This document shows, piece after piece, positions 16,778 to 26,300 of a stretch of 64,000 nt of DNA. The notes under the pieces were generated by a model. That model was given only the letters and a program-made list of their open reading frames with translations. It did no database searches and was not told where the DNA came from. Made by a program: the position numbers and the translations under genes. Within the stretch, counting starts at the first letter, position 1; each line of letters opens with the position of its first letter. The stretch is taken from contig CABHOY010000071.1 of the NCBI GenBank assembly GCA_902168105.1, forward strand, positions 62,001 through 126,000. The letters are read 5' to 3'. The DNA is from an uncultured Flavihumibacter sp. GTDB taxonomy: Bacteria > Bacteroidota > Bacteroidia > Chitinophagales > Chitinophagaceae.

Positions 16778-17734
16778 ATGCAGCCGATAAAAATTGCCAC
16801 CGCACAGTTTGAAAACCGCAGTAATGACAAAGCCTACAATCTGGGTATTATCCGTTCGCTTTCAGCGCAGGCGAAGTCTCAGGGCGCACAGGCGATCGCT
16901 TTCCATGAGTGTTCTATCACAGGTTATACCTTTGCCCGGCATCTGGACAAACAACAACTAACTAACGTAGCAGAATACATTCCTGAAGGCGACAGCATAC
17001 AGGCGTTAATTGCCATTGCAAAAGAACTGGATATTGTTATTCTCGCGGGACTATTTGAAAAAACAGAACAAGGCACCTTACATAAAGCTTATGTCTGCGT
17101 TGACAAAACAGGTTTACTGGCGAAGTACCGCAAACTCCATCCATTCATTAATCCGCATCTTACACCTGGCGACGAATATGTAGTATTTGATCTGCTGGGA
17201 TGGAAATGTGGCATATTGATCTGTTACGATAATAACATTATAGAAAATGTCAGGGCGACCGCGTTACTGGGCGCTGACATCATCTTTATGCCGCATGTTA
17301 CCATGTGCACACCTTCTACCAGACCGGGAGCCGGCTTTGTAGATCCCGCATTATGGGAATTAAGAGAGGCAGATCCAACTTCATTACGCGCAGAATTCGA
17401 CGGATTAAAAGGCCGTAGCTGGCTAATGAAATGGCTTCCCGCCAGGGCATATGACAATGGCATTTACGCTGTCTTTTCGAATCCTATTGGGATGGACGAC
17501 GACCAATTGAAGAACGGTTGTTCAATGATCCTTGATCCTTTCGGAGATGTCATTGCGGAATGCAGGCGTTTAGGCGACGATATTGCCATTGCAACACTTA
17601 CGCCGGAAAAGCTCACTCAATCCGGCGGACACCGGTACAGGAATGCAAGACGACCGGATCTCTACGGAGATATACTTGCGGCTCCGCATAAGGCCGTACA
17701 GAAAGTGGTATGGATGACCGACACAGAAGAGTAA
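16778..17734 (+). CDS. Carbon-nitrogen hydrolase (nitrilase superfamily)
   Basis: This 318-residue protein has the nitrilase Glu-Lys-Cys triad in order: E44 (FHECSITGY), K119 (YRKLHPF) and C149 (ICYDNN). LLGADIIFMPH and the late ARAYDNGIYAVFSNP are also typical. The Cys sits in CYD, close to amidases and N-carbamoyl hydrolases, rather than the CWE of true nitrilases, so amide hydrolysis is more likely. The gene is divergent from the flavin oxidase, with 278 bases between starts. The substrate is unknown. Confidence 0.87.
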   Translation: MQPIKIATAQFENRSNDKAYNLGIIRSLSAQAKSQGAQAIAFHECSITGYTFARHLDKQQLTNVAEYIPEGDSIQALIAIAKELDIVILAGLFEKTEQGTLHKAYVCVDKTGLLAKYRKLHPFINPHLTPGDEYVVFDLLGWKCGILICYDNNIIENVRATALLGADIIFMPHVTMCTPSTRPGAGFVDPALWELREADPTSLRAEFDGLKGRSWLMKWLPARAYDNGIYAVFSNPIGMDDDQLKNGCSMILDPFGDVIAECRRLGDDIAIATLTPEKLTQSGGHRYRNARRPDLYGDILAAPHKAVQKVVWMTDTEE

Positions 17735-17774
17735 AGGCCACCCGTTACCAGATGACCTTTCTATTACCATTGTT

Positions 17775-18491
17775 CTATTGTCTTGTCAACGCTCTGCGTG
17801 CAATTTGCACAACCAGCGTATCAGTATATTGTCCGCTGCCTAAGTGTGAGATCACCTCCTTGTTGAACCGCATTACCGGTCCATGTACATGGCTGGTTTC
17901 AGTCCATTCCATCGGCACTCCAAATGGCGTTGGCACCCATGTGGTTGAGGTAACAGTTGCAGTTACATAAGGGATGTAATACTTTCCACCACTGATCAGT
18001 ATCGGATATTTTTTCCTGTACTTACATGGATCGGTATAATATGTCGGGCATTCACTTACCGGCCCTCCCAACTCGACCAGGTCCATCAATGAGTCGGCAA
18101 TATTCTTTTCAGGTTTAGGACTATCCTGTGTGGAATCTATCGCGGCAAGCATGATGAGCGTATCATTTTTACTGATGATCTCTACTTTTTGATTTCCTCT
18201 TAACGCGTTTTTATCGTCCTGGAATTCCAGGGTAAATGAACTCAGATTAGCTCCGGAAGCAGTTGAAGCATCAAATGTAAAATACGCGGCATCTCCCCGT
18301 CGTACGATATAATCTTTAATGATCTTTTGATCATGAATAACACCATTAGCAGTGTACATAACAGGTGCATCAACTGACACATCATCACTTGGTCTGTATG
18401 ACTCAAGGTCGTGTCCCGGAGAGGTATTATCATCTTTACTACAGGAAAATGCAGTTACACACAACAATAATAAAATCAACATCTTTTTCAT
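17775..18491 (-). CDS. Hypothetical lipoprotein (238 aa)
   Basis: I do not recognise this family. The N-terminus MKKMLILLLLCVTAFSCSKD is a clear lipoprotein signal (FSC, Cys17) followed by an Asp/Asn/Ser linker with the SKDD start common in Bacteroidota surface lipoproteins. The body is beta-rich with strands such as AYFTFDAS and KVEIISKNDTLIML, and contains two cysteines (CPTYYTDPCKYRKKYP, about 149-157) that could form a loop. It converges on the nitrilase-family gene with a gap of 40 bases. Confidence 0.75.
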   Translation of the reverse strand: MKKMLILLLLCVTAFSCSKDDNTSPGHDLESYRPSDDVSVDAPVMYTANGVIHDQKIIKDYIVRRGDAAYFTFDASTASGANLSSFTLEFQDDKNALRGNQKVEIISKNDTLIMLAAIDSTQDSPKPEKNIADSLMDLVELGGPVSECPTYYTDPCKYRKKYPILISGGKYYIPYVTATVTSTTWVPTPFGVPMEWTETSHVHGPVMRFNKEVISHLGSGQYTDTLVVQIARRALTRQ

Positions 18492-18631
18492 GGTTCGATC
18501 GGGTTTTAGCGTTAAAGCTAGTTTTAAAGTGAATTGGCGATTGTTTGATAGTAAGACTCGCTTTATTTAAAAACTCCTATCCCCGGACGGACTTTTTTGA
18601 AAAAAACATTAATTCAATGACTGTCAACGAA

Positions 18632-18665
18632 AAGGGCAGAATGGAATAAGCTCCATCCTGCCCTT
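18632..18665 (-). terminator. Terminator of the pectate lyase gene
   Basis: AAGGGCAGAATGGA pairs with TCCATCCTGCCCTT with one mismatch and a six-base loop. On the reverse strand the hairpin is followed by TTTTCG, 20 bases past the lyase stop. Confidence 0.8.
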
Positions 18666-18685
18666 GCTGTTCATGGTTCTATATA

Positions 18686-20704
18686 TTATTCAACGATCAG
18701 TTTATAACTTGATCTTTGTCCCTTGCTACTAATTACGGTTACATAATATAATCCAGGTTTCCTGTTACTTAGGTTGCAAACCACCTTTTGTTCCCCACCG
18801 GGAACCGACTTTATGATACCAAGGTCCTCCACCATACGGCCCTGCGCATCGTATACCATGATGGCCGCCTGCTCATTTTTCGCCAATGTGATATTTATTG
18901 TAGCGTTACCGCTGGTCGGGTTTGGATAGATCCTCGCAACCTGCTGTTCCGCAACTTCACTACCTGATTGCAACGAAACCGCGGAGCCGGTTGCTGTTAA
19001 GGCGGCGCAATTTGCGGCCGACGGTGCATTACCTGTTATCTCAATCCAATCAACATCTGCGGTGGCAGACGAAGCGACTGATTGCAAGCGGATGGTATTA
19101 CTACCTGCAGCCAGCGATACCGTTGCAGTAGCATTGGCAAAAACATTACTGCTGCTTGTTCTCGGGAATGGTTGTGCACTATTGACAGTAGTACCGTTTA
19201 CGATCAGCGCCATAACGTAGGAATTACTGCTACTGCTGTTTACATATCGCCATGTAAGCGAGTAGCTCCCAGCAGAAGGCACACGCACTTTCCAGTCCAT
19301 TCCTCTGCCAGCGGAATTGGTCAGGTTAATCACCCTGCCATTGTTAGCACCGCTGTTAGTACTGATGGCGCCCTGATATGCGCAAAAACCCTGGGCGGTA
19401 GTAGCATTGTCTTCTATCCTGATCGTACTTGAGCCACCGGTATTCTGCAATGTGAAGTTTCCTGTAACTGACTTATTACTGTTCAACGTTACATTTACTG
19501 AAGTCGCAGTACCAGTTGCATCACCACTCCATCCTGTGAAGATATAACCCGTGGCAGGAGTTGCAGTAACAGTGACCACAGTACCGGAATTATAAGTGCC
19601 CGCACCAGAGACTGTACCACCTGCTGCCGGTACGGCTGTAGTGCTGAGTGAGTAAGTTCCCGGATTAGGATTAGTGCCTCCGCAGGAGGGACTGGTCAAT
19701 GTTGCACCCGCACTTGCGGACACCATGTTCTTTACCTGGCTGGCAGGTGTTACGGTCAGTGAATAAGGAGGCGTAAATGCAGTACCGCTGCCGGCAGTAT
19801 TACCGGAAGTACTGGTAAAAATATTATTCCGGGAGGTGATTGCGGTAAACGTATTATCCATCAGATCAATTGGCTCGGCAACATTTTCAAACACATTACT
19901 TTCAACCAACAGATCTGCTTCAAATCCAGCCATCACACATTGTGCGGCAACGCTGCTATTAAAAAGGTTGTTAACCACATGTACTTTACCGAACCGTACT
20001 CTCGGCATGCGTGCTTTACAACCCTGCGCCCACCAGCAATACTGCATCGTGATACGCAATTTTCCTCTGTCGCCAGTAGCGCCGTCGCTGGAACCGAACA
20101 GATTGGAGAACCGGTGATCATCGGAACCGCCAGAACCACCAGGGATAGGCGTTTTGTTATAAATGAACTTACACCATGTTACAGTAATGTAGTCAGCAGC
20201 ATTTTTGATATCCAGGTTGCCATCCATTCCATCGCGGAACTCACAATGATCCACCCATACGTTAGTGCTGTTATCGATGGTAACATTATCCCAGCCATCG
20301 GCATCATAAGCACCGGGGCCTTCAAAGATGACGTTCCTGAAAATGATATTGGAAACTCGTTTTACACTCAATATACCTGAACCATCCTGTGTCAGGTCAC
20401 TTGATACTAATTTTGCACCAGGCAGACCGTAGATTGTCTTTCCCGATTGATCCTGAAAACTGATACGTCCACCGGACGGGATTGTAATGGTCCCTGAAAT
20501 GTGGACAACCTTTACTGTAGAAGATGTAATAGCAGTTTTAAGGTCGTTGTAGTTTGTAACAACTGTAGCGGCGGCAGATCCTCCGCCTGTTACACCTCCG
20601 TTTTGACTGGCCCAGCCAATAAGGGTACACTGGCTATAAGCAGATAAACTGGCAAGGCATAGTATGGCACTTAGCACCAGTAGTATGAACCGGTTCTGTT
20701 GCAT
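18686..20704 (-). CDS. Secreted PL1-type pectate lyase with carbohydrate-binding and T9SS sorting domains
   Basis: This 672-residue modular enzyme starts with a signal peptide (about 1-25). A parallel beta-helix follows (about 30-340): WVDHCEF (150-156), DGNLD (161-165), TWCKF, and ARMPRVRFG (231-239), where R232 is the expected catalytic arginine of the RxPxxRxG motif. A Bacteroidetes/Listeria-type repeat with GYIFTGWSGD and NKSVTGNFT lies at about 355-425. A CBM6/35-like module begins IRIEDNATT (about 435-565). The C-terminus (about 590-672) has IYPNPTSGNATI and GLYYVTVISSKG, the type IX secretion sorting signal. It should cleave pectate at the cell surface or outside. Confidence 0.9.
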   Translation of the reverse strand: MQQNRFILLVLSAILCLASLSAYSQCTLIGWASQNGGVTGGGSAAATVVTNYNDLKTAITSSTVKVVHISGTITIPSGGRISFQDQSGKTIYGLPGAKLVSSDLTQDGSGILSVKRVSNIIFRNVIFEGPGAYDADGWDNVTIDNSTNVWVDHCEFRDGMDGNLDIKNAADYITVTWCKFIYNKTPIPGGSGGSDDHRFSNLFGSSDGATGDRGKLRITMQYCWWAQGCKARMPRVRFGKVHVVNNLFNSSVAAQCVMAGFEADLLVESNVFENVAEPIDLMDNTFTAITSRNNIFTSTSGNTAGSGTAFTPPYSLTVTPASQVKNMVSASAGATLTSPSCGGTNPNPGTYSLSTTAVPAAGGTVSGAGTYNSGTVVTVTATPATGYIFTGWSGDATGTATSVNVTLNSNKSVTGNFTLQNTGGSSTIRIEDNATTAQGFCAYQGAISTNSGANNGRVINLTNSAGRGMDWKVRVPSAGSYSLTWRYVNSSSSNSYVMALIVNGTTVNSAQPFPRTSSSNVFANATATVSLAAGSNTIRLQSVASSATADVDWIEITGNAPSAANCAALTATGSAVSLQSGSEVAEQQVARIYPNPTSGNATINITLAKNEQAAIMVYDAQGRMVEDLGIIKSVPGGEQKVVCNLSNRKPGLYYVTVISSKGQRSSYKLIVE

Positions 20705-21039
20705 AGGGTTTGTTTTTATGATATTGGTTAGATAAATCTTACATAAGTGGAATGGCTGTTAGCTCGCCATGGCTTTGGGCTAATCCAATTGTTCACAACA
20801 TCAAGTTCTATCTTTTTTATTGGTTTTTCGTGCTCTGTTAGGGATTTATTTATGCAATCGTTCCCGAAATAATTGAATGCGGGGAAGCGTCAATGGTCAT
20901 ACGAAGTAGATGAATAATGATGTTTTAAATGGGTTCCATGCTGTAGTTTAGCAGAATATCTCGCTATTGTATTGAAGCATTAAAAAAGAAACAGCCCGGA
21001 AACGGGCCGTAAGTTCTCCTTTCATTTTTTACCCTCCTA
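20705..21039. other. Gene-free gap between the pectate lyase and the CxxCH protein gene
   Basis: I see no coding frame here. The first part (to about 20900) should hold the lyase promoter, but no exact TAnnTTTG is found. The end carries the terminator of the next minus-strand gene. Confidence 0.5.
20979..21010 (-). terminator. Intrinsic terminator of the CxxCH protein gene
   Basis: On the reverse strand GCCCG pairs with CGGGC around a TTTC loop, with an outer AC/GT extension, and TTTCTTTTTTA follows. It lies 30 bases past the stop codon at 21040. Confidence 0.7.
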
Positions 21040-22515
21040 TTATTTCTTCTTTTTTTGTGCCTTAGGGCTGCTACCCGGCACTTGTGCCAGACCAAACGTG
21101 AAACTAAAATCAGATGAGAATGCTTTTAAAGCAGAGTCACAACTACCGGCAGTTGATATAGATGCATACCTGTGACAACCGGTACATGTCTGCCGCTGTA
21201 TGTATGTTTCCATAGTTGTATTAGCCACAGGCTCCAGTGGCTGCATTCCCGTAGTCTTCACAGGAGCATTCACCGGTTGTGTAGGCGGTGGTGGAGGCGG
21301 AGCCTGTGACCAGAGCACATTAATCAGTTTATAATGCAGCCAGATGGACTCCGGATATTTCTGGCGGATAAAGTTATGCAGTGTATTGGTGATCAGCCTG
21401 GAAGTATCAGGAATGGGGAAACGTCGTGTTACCTGTATAGGCACCGGCCCTGCTCCTTTGCATAAGTAGTAACCAGGCGCCTTGTTCGGCTCACAACCTA
21501 TCGTATCGGGACCACCTGTATTGGAACAACCTGCCGGTATATTCAGGATCTTAGGCTGACAATTCGCGTTATACAGGTTGTAGCTGGTTGAAGGATTGTC
21601 ACCATCAGGCACATTATTTTCATGCTCAAAAGTGGTCCATACCCATTGCGGCTGGGAGGCTGTTTTCTGCAATATGTGCAGGCCCACAAGTGCCACCAGT
21701 GTAAAGCGGTACTCGCCGGTAGAAGCATCCAGTACGACTGCTTTGGAAAGCTTATAAGTGAGCCATTTTTTGTTATCCGGATCGGTCACTTCCATCCAGG
21801 CCGACTTGATCTCTACAGCCCCTGTGGGGCCGTTATACTGCCCTTCCGGGAATACAACGGGCACACCGGCCGCCGCCGAATCACATTGTGTATTTGCGTT
21901 GTAATAGCCATTGTTGACTATGAAATTATACTCGTCACGGTTCATGTGGATGGTATACCATAAGTTGGTGCCGTTTTGCGCCCCCAGCCATGCAGGACCA
22001 AATTCAGGATGAGCTTCTTCTTCGTTGGAAGAGTCGAGTACTATCATAGGATGATCGCGGAATTTGCTTGTCGCTGTTAAGAAGAGCGTCGCTTCTGACA
22101 TCCGCTTATCTTTTTTCAGCACATCAGCAGGCAATTTTCTTCCTACCTGTTCCCATGCAGGCGGACGTACACCATTGGGAGGATATAATTCATCGGCGGT
22201 AATATATGTCTCCCATTGTACAGGAGCGGTACTGCCTGGCGTTCCAAAATAATCGCCTTCAGATGGCCAGTTCAGCGACACAAACTGCCACCAGCCGAAA
22301 CAGTTAGAGTTTGTCTGACTGTTAAATTGGCCAGGAGGCAGATCGCCGGGAACATTGCTTCCAAAAGGAATGTTCACGTCTGCACTACAATTGCAGGAGT
22401 CAACAGCGATCCTGGTTTTAGTGGCTTGACCTGGAGTAATAACTGATGCGAGATAAACAATCAATACAATAACAAAGGCGACGAGCCATACTTTCTGTTT
22501 GAGGATTTTCTTCAT
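21040..22515 (-). CDS. Exported protein with a single C-terminal CxxCH haem-binding motif
   Basis: This 491-residue protein has an N-terminal membrane segment (KVWLVAFVIVLIVYLASVI, residues 8-26), an uncleaved anchor or signal, then a large periplasmic part. A region with NCFGWWQFVSLNWP near 70 and many Trp/Tyr residues is of unknown fold. A Pro-rich linker (SQAPPPPPPTQP, about 405-416) precedes a short tail with CTGCH (C444, C447, H448), a c-type haem site. The tail is too short for a full cytochrome c fold and no clear axial Met is seen. The frame extends to 22575, but ATG 22515 begins the MKKILKQK signal and is preferred. An electron-transfer role is inference. Confidence 0.7.
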   Translation of the reverse strand: MKKILKQKVWLVAFVIVLIVYLASVITPGQATKTRIAVDSCNCSADVNIPFGSNVPGDLPPGQFNSQTNSNCFGWWQFVSLNWPSEGDYFGTPGSTAPVQWETYITADELYPPNGVRPPAWEQVGRKLPADVLKKDKRMSEATLFLTATSKFRDHPMIVLDSSNEEEAHPEFGPAWLGAQNGTNLWYTIHMNRDEYNFIVNNGYYNANTQCDSAAAGVPVVFPEGQYNGPTGAVEIKSAWMEVTDPDNKKWLTYKLSKAVVLDASTGEYRFTLVALVGLHILQKTASQPQWVWTTFEHENNVPDGDNPSTSYNLYNANCQPKILNIPAGCSNTGGPDTIGCEPNKAPGYYLCKGAGPVPIQVTRRFPIPDTSRLITNTLHNFIRQKYPESIWLHYKLINVLWSQAPPPPPPTQPVNAPVKTTGMQPLEPVANTTMETYIQRQTCTGCHRYASISTAGSCDSALKAFSSDFSFTFGLAQVPGSSPKAQKKKK

Positions 22516-22964
22516 TGACAGGATGATTTTGGTTGTGATGAAAAACAGGGCAATAGTATCACAGACAGGCATCACTCCTGTTATGATTAAATAGTGATCA
22601 TGACATATGGATGCACTGTGCTATTGCTGTGCAGTTGCCAGATAAGGTTTCGTTAAAGTGATATCAAGGTTGATTTAATCGGTCTGCAATAGTTATGGTT
22701 TTTTGAGTATTACTTTGAGGTCAGTCTGAAGTTAAATATACTGATAATTTATACACGAAATAAAAAATCAGGGCATAATTATATTGGAATGAATGAGTTA
22801 GTATTAAGTGATTTTATCAGATGCGGAAGATGTTTAATTTATCACATAGTGTTTGAGGTTACCGGTTGAAAAAGCATTAATATTCATCAACTGCTTGCTA
22901 ACTGTCAGGTATGTCTGAGCTAATTGGTCAAGAACATTGAGCCAAATGGAACATCCGGATTGTA
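22516..22964. other. AT-rich gene-free gap
   Basis: About 450 bases between divergent genes with no convincing coding frame, RNA gene or repeat. It should contain both promoters. I see no exact TAnnTTTG close to either start. Confidence 0.5.
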
Positions 22965-22998
22965 GTTCATATTATTTCTTTACAGAAATAATATGAAC
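22965..22998 (+). repeat. 15-bp perfect inverted repeat covering the epoxide hydrolase start codon
   Basis: GTTCATATTATTTCT (22965-22979) is exactly complementary to AGAAATAATATGAAC (22984-22998) with loop TTAC. The ATG at 22993 is inside the right arm. As RNA it would bury the start codon; as DNA it could be an operator for a dimeric regulator. An alternative ATG at 23026 lies outside it. Confidence 0.85.
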
Positions 22999-24264
22999 CG
23001 GAAAATTCAGAACAGTATGGAACAACTTGAAAACAAATTTTCGAGAGTAAGACATGATCTGCCACAGATATTTGAATTACCACGAGCGACGGAATCCGTT
23101 ACATCATTTAAGTTAAATGTCCCACAGGTAGCAATTGACGACCTTCAGCAGAGACTAAACCAAATTAGATGGCCTGATCGGGAAATTGTTAATGATTGGT
23201 CTCAGGGTGTTCCATTGTCAGCAGCAAAAGCGTTGGTTGATCATTGGATGAATAATTATGACTGGCGAAAATTCGAATCCCGTTTAAATAGCTTCCCGCA
23301 GTTTCGAACGCTTATCGATGGTGTAGGTATCCATTTTATTCATGCCCGCTCGCCACATCCGGATGCTTTGCCGATACTCCTGACACATGGATGGCCTGGC
23401 TCAGTAGTTGAATTTCTGGATGTCATAGATCGTTTAACTGACCCTACGAAGTTTGGAGGAAATGCTAAAGACGCATTTCATGTGGTTGTACCGTCTATAC
23501 CAGGTTTTGGTTTATCAGATAAACCTACTGCACAAGGCTGGAACCCGTTGCGTATTGCACGTGCATGGACAGTACTTATGCAGGAAAAACTAGGATATAC
23601 TCAATGGGTAGCTCAAGGTGGCGATTGGGGTTCCGCTATTACACATGCATTAGCCGGCGAGCGTCCACAGGGGTTACTGGCGGCTCATGTGAACTTACCA
23701 TTAGTCGTTCCGGCTGTTTATCCCGATAATCCAAACAAAGAAGAACAGAAGGCCATCGAGGATATTGAATACTATTTAAACCAGATGTCCGGTTACGCTG
23801 ATCAAATGAACACACGTCCGCAGACAATTGGCTATGCGCTAAACGATTCACCATTGGCGCTTGCTATGTGGATGTACGAAAAGTTCTGGGAGTGGACGGA
23901 TAACCAGGGACAGCCTGAAGACGCCTTAACAAAAGATCAGATGCTCGATGATATTTCCCTTTATTGGTTCACCGGTACAGGCACTTCCAGTGCTCGCCTA
24001 TATTGGGAAGGTGTAGGAAGCACTATCAGAACTTCAGGTTTTTTCTCAGCTTCACGTGCTACTTCTGATAAAATATTACTTCCAATGGGAGCTAGTATTT
24101 TCCCTGGTGAAACATTCCTTCCTCCACGTGCCTGGGCAGAAGCTGCCTGGCCGAACTTATTTTACTGGAATACGGTAGATAAGGGAGGGCACTTTGCCGC
24201 CTTTGAGCAGCCTGAGATTTTTGCAGGGGAGATGTATAAAGCGTTCGGGTCGTTCCGGGGATAA
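22993..24264 (+). CDS. Epoxide hydrolase (EHN-domain alpha/beta hydrolase)
   Basis: This 423-residue protein has an N-terminal epoxide-hydrolase-N domain (about 36-150, FKLNVPQVAIDDLQQRL, WPDREIVNDWSQG) and an alpha/beta-hydrolase core. HGWPGS is the oxyanion hole, GGDWGS carries the nucleophile D211, and GGHFAAFEQPE carries the histidine H400. Tyrosines in the lid (around 310) would polarise the epoxide. The reaction is hydrolysis of an epoxide to a diol. No export signal is seen. Two starts are possible: ATG 22993, which lies in an inverted repeat, or ATG 23026 (MEQLENKF); the extra 11 residues look non-conserved. Confidence 0.88.
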   Translation: MNRKIQNSMEQLENKFSRVRHDLPQIFELPRATESVTSFKLNVPQVAIDDLQQRLNQIRWPDREIVNDWSQGVPLSAAKALVDHWMNNYDWRKFESRLNSFPQFRTLIDGVGIHFIHARSPHPDALPILLTHGWPGSVVEFLDVIDRLTDPTKFGGNAKDAFHVVVPSIPGFGLSDKPTAQGWNPLRIARAWTVLMQEKLGYTQWVAQGGDWGSAITHALAGERPQGLLAAHVNLPLVVPAVYPDNPNKEEQKAIEDIEYYLNQMSGYADQMNTRPQTIGYALNDSPLALAMWMYEKFWEWTDNQGQPEDALTKDQMLDDISLYWFTGTGTSSARLYWEGVGSTIRTSGFFSASRATSDKILLPMGASIFPGETFLPPRAWAEAAWPNLFYWNTVDKGGHFAAFEQPEIFAGEMYKAFGSFRG

Positions 24265-24268
24265 ATGA

Positions 24269-24303
24269 ATACGCACAGTGATGTATGTTGTCATTGTGCG
24301 TAT
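24269..24303 (+). terminator. Terminator of the epoxide hydrolase gene
   Basis: ATACGCACAGTGA pairs with TCATTGTGCGTAT (one mismatch) around a nine-base loop and is followed by ATTTTCT, five bases past the stop codon. Confidence 0.8.
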
Positions 24304-24462
24304 ATTTTCTGCTAAAAATAGAGACTTTCAGCATCAACATAAACCGAAGGTATTCAATAGCTAAACAGCTATTTACAGACTAAGAATAATCATTCATTCT
24401 TATTGTTATCCTTAATATTTTCCATAGCTTCACTGCTCCAAAAAAGTTTTTATATATTAACC

Positions 24463-25015
24463 AACCACGCTATAATAGCAGACATTAGAACCATTATACA
24501 CAATTCCAGAGATAAGGCAATTCGATTAGTAGATCATGAACGAACTTGGGTTACATCGAGAAGCATCGTATTACGAAAAGGACCTGGAGCAAGCCATTAT
24601 TACCCATTTGCATGATTTCTTATTAGAGCTAGGTAACTGATTCTCTTTTGTTGCAAGGCAAAAACGACTACATATTGAAGGTGATGAGTTTTTCATCGAC
24701 CTTGTTTTTTACAATCGTCTATTACGATGTTTTGTCATTATTGAAACAAAGACTAACAAACTTACGCATCAGCATATCGGGCAATTACAGATGTATGTGA
24801 ATTATTATGATCGATATGAAAAGAAGGATTATGAAAATCCGACTATTGGTATTTTGCTTTGTGCAGAAAAAAACAACGCTGTAGTAAAAATCTCACTACC
24901 TGAAGATAATAAGACAATAATAGCAAGTGAATATAAATTATACTTGCCTACAGAACAACAATTAATCGAAGAGGTTAAAAAGGAAATTGAGAAACGAGAG
25001 AATGAACCGGTCTAG
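24463..25015 (+). pseudogene. DUF1016/YhcG-type PD-(D/E)XK nuclease, internally deleted and interrupted
   Basis: Two pieces of a DUF1016 (YhcG-like) protein are joined. The N-terminal piece reads IADIRTIIHNSRDKAIRLVD then HERT, as at the start of intact homologues. It then jumps to LGLHREASYYEKDLEQAII in another frame near 24541-24548, so the middle (roughly 200 residues) is missing. The C-terminal piece has an in-frame TGA where LGNGFSFVARQ would be expected (LGN-stop-FSFVARQKR). It goes on through FFIDLVFYNR, IETKTNKLTHQ, GQLQMYVNYYDRYEKKD and YKLYLPTEQQLIEEV, the nuclease end of the family. DUF1016 proteins are often found in defence or restriction loci. The gene is dead. Confidence 0.8.
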
Positions 25016-25088
25016 AATTGGGGAGATAAACTTTTGGTATTGATCCGATCAACTTGATCTTTGATCCGTCAAAAGACCACAATGTCAA

Positions 25089-25289
25089 ATGAAAATGACT
25101 GACTGTATAAAAAAATTAGATGCTTTTCTGCAATTTAATGAATACCAGGTTTTAAAAGATGCAGGAAAAGTTAGTCATGCAGTAGCAATGAAATTGGCGG
25201 AAACAGCGTATGAGAAATTCCGGATCGAACAAGATAGAACTTCTAAAAGTGATTTTGAAAGACTACTTAAACAAAATAAAGACGAATAG
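25089..25289 (+). pseudogene. RhuM-family C-terminal fragment
   Basis: A 66-codon frame reads MTDCIKKLDAFLQFNEYQVL, KDAGKVSHAVAMKLAETAYE and KFRIEQDR...SDFERLL. From memory this matches only the C-terminal end of virulence-protein RhuM homologues, which are around 330 residues. No upstream RhuM sequence is present, so about four fifths of the gene has gone. RhuM genes commonly lie in genomic and restriction islands, as do DUF1016 genes such as the one broken just upstream. Confidence 0.65.
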
Positions 25290-25390
25290 ATTTAGATTAA
25301 CGCGTCACAATATGGACTTGATTTACGTGTACCAGGTCCGCAGTAGGACTTCTTTGAGCGTAAGATTTGCTTGGCCACGTGATCATTCAA

Positions 25391-25954
25391 CTAGCTAACC
25401 CAATTCACTAAAGTCCACCACCGCTTCCAAACACCCTCCTCTTTTTTATAAACATCTATGAACCCGCTTCCACACAATGGGCCACAAGAAGAGTCATAAA
25501 AAACAAAACAAATGCTATCATTTCTTATAAATATAGGCTTTGTCAACCAGGCTATACGATGGTCCCGATATACACCCTTCTTATCAAGCTGCTTGGTAGG
25601 GTCAGGAAGCGCTAAGTTATCGATCCCGTATTTACGTAATGTTGTAGTGTCCCATTTGAATGAGCGCATCGCACGTAGTTGACGCTTAATCACCCGTCGA
25701 TCCTTTTTATTAAAAATGACCTTTTCCACCGGTTCACCTACAAACCGTCTTACGATAGAGTCACTCCCAATTGTATATTTTTTTATCTCTTCAATATCGT
25801 ATGCACTGACATTGGGCTGGAGTTCATAGCCTACATCGCCTGTTAGGCGAGCCAGTTTATATATTTGGACAATTTCCTCATTTGATATCTTCTGACCATA
25901 GGCTGTACCGAAGATTATTGAAAGGAATCCCAGTAGTAAAACGATTTTTTTCAT
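25391..25954 (-). CDS. Hypothetical exported protein (187 aa)
   Basis: I do not recognise this protein. It has a signal peptide (MKKIVLLLGFLSIIFGTAYG, cleaved near residue 20). The mature part is charged, with a CGPLCGSGFIDVYKKE segment near the C-terminus where two cysteines could pair. The frame opens earlier at 25969, but ATG 25954 begins the canonical signal sequence. It sits between gene remnants and may be a later arrival or an old core gene. Confidence 0.7.
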   Translation of the reverse strand: MKKIVLLLGFLSIIFGTAYGQKISNEEIVQIYKLARLTGDVGYELQPNVSAYDIEEIKKYTIGSDSIVRRFVGEPVEKVIFNKKDRRVIKRQLRAMRSFKWDTTTLRKYGIDNLALPDPTKQLDKKGVYRDHRIAWLTKPIFIRNDSICFVFYDSSCGPLCGSGFIDVYKKEEGVWKRWWTLVNWVS

Positions 25955-26084
25955 AAGTATACTTAACAACCAATAAAAGCAAAACCTGGAGAGTTGAGTC
26001 GGTCTAAATAAGAATATCCCGGATGAAGCTTTTTTTGCAAAAAAGATTTTATCTCTGATCTTATTCGGATGACCGAACTATTTA

Positions 26085-26255
26085 TCATTGTCCCACAACC
26101 TTCCTCGCTATGAAGTCGAATCCATCAAAAATGGAAGATTTCCCCGAACCATTTGCACCTATCAACAATACCAACTTTGAGGTTTCCGGTATTTTATCAA
26201 TGGTCAAGTCAGAAAAACGCTTAAAATTTCGAAGTTCCAGTTTTATGATACGCAT
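26085..26255 (-). pseudogene. AAA-family ATPase, N-terminal fragment
   Basis: The 56-residue frame on the reverse strand starts MRIIKLELRNFKRFSDLTID and contains the Walker A motif GANGSGKSS, the hallmark start of SMC/RecF-like and OLD-type ATPases. It then stops after FDFIARKVVGQ, where several hundred residues should follow. No Walker B, signature motif or downstream domain is found. It is a truncated remnant, probably of a defence-type ATPase. Confidence 0.75.
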
Positions 26256-26300
26256 GGCTCAAAAATTAAGTAATCCATGCAAATGATATGGAGAAGAAAC

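Noticed and set aside
17710..17970. Plus-strand open frame of 86 codons after the nitrilase-family gene
   Set aside because: It is antisense to the lipoprotein gene at 17775-18491 and has no signal or family resemblance; a shadow frame.
24403..24615. Apparent 70-residue gene
   Set aside because: Only its middle matches the N-terminus of DUF1016 proteins and its second half is out of frame with the rest; it is part of the pseudogene at 24463-25015.
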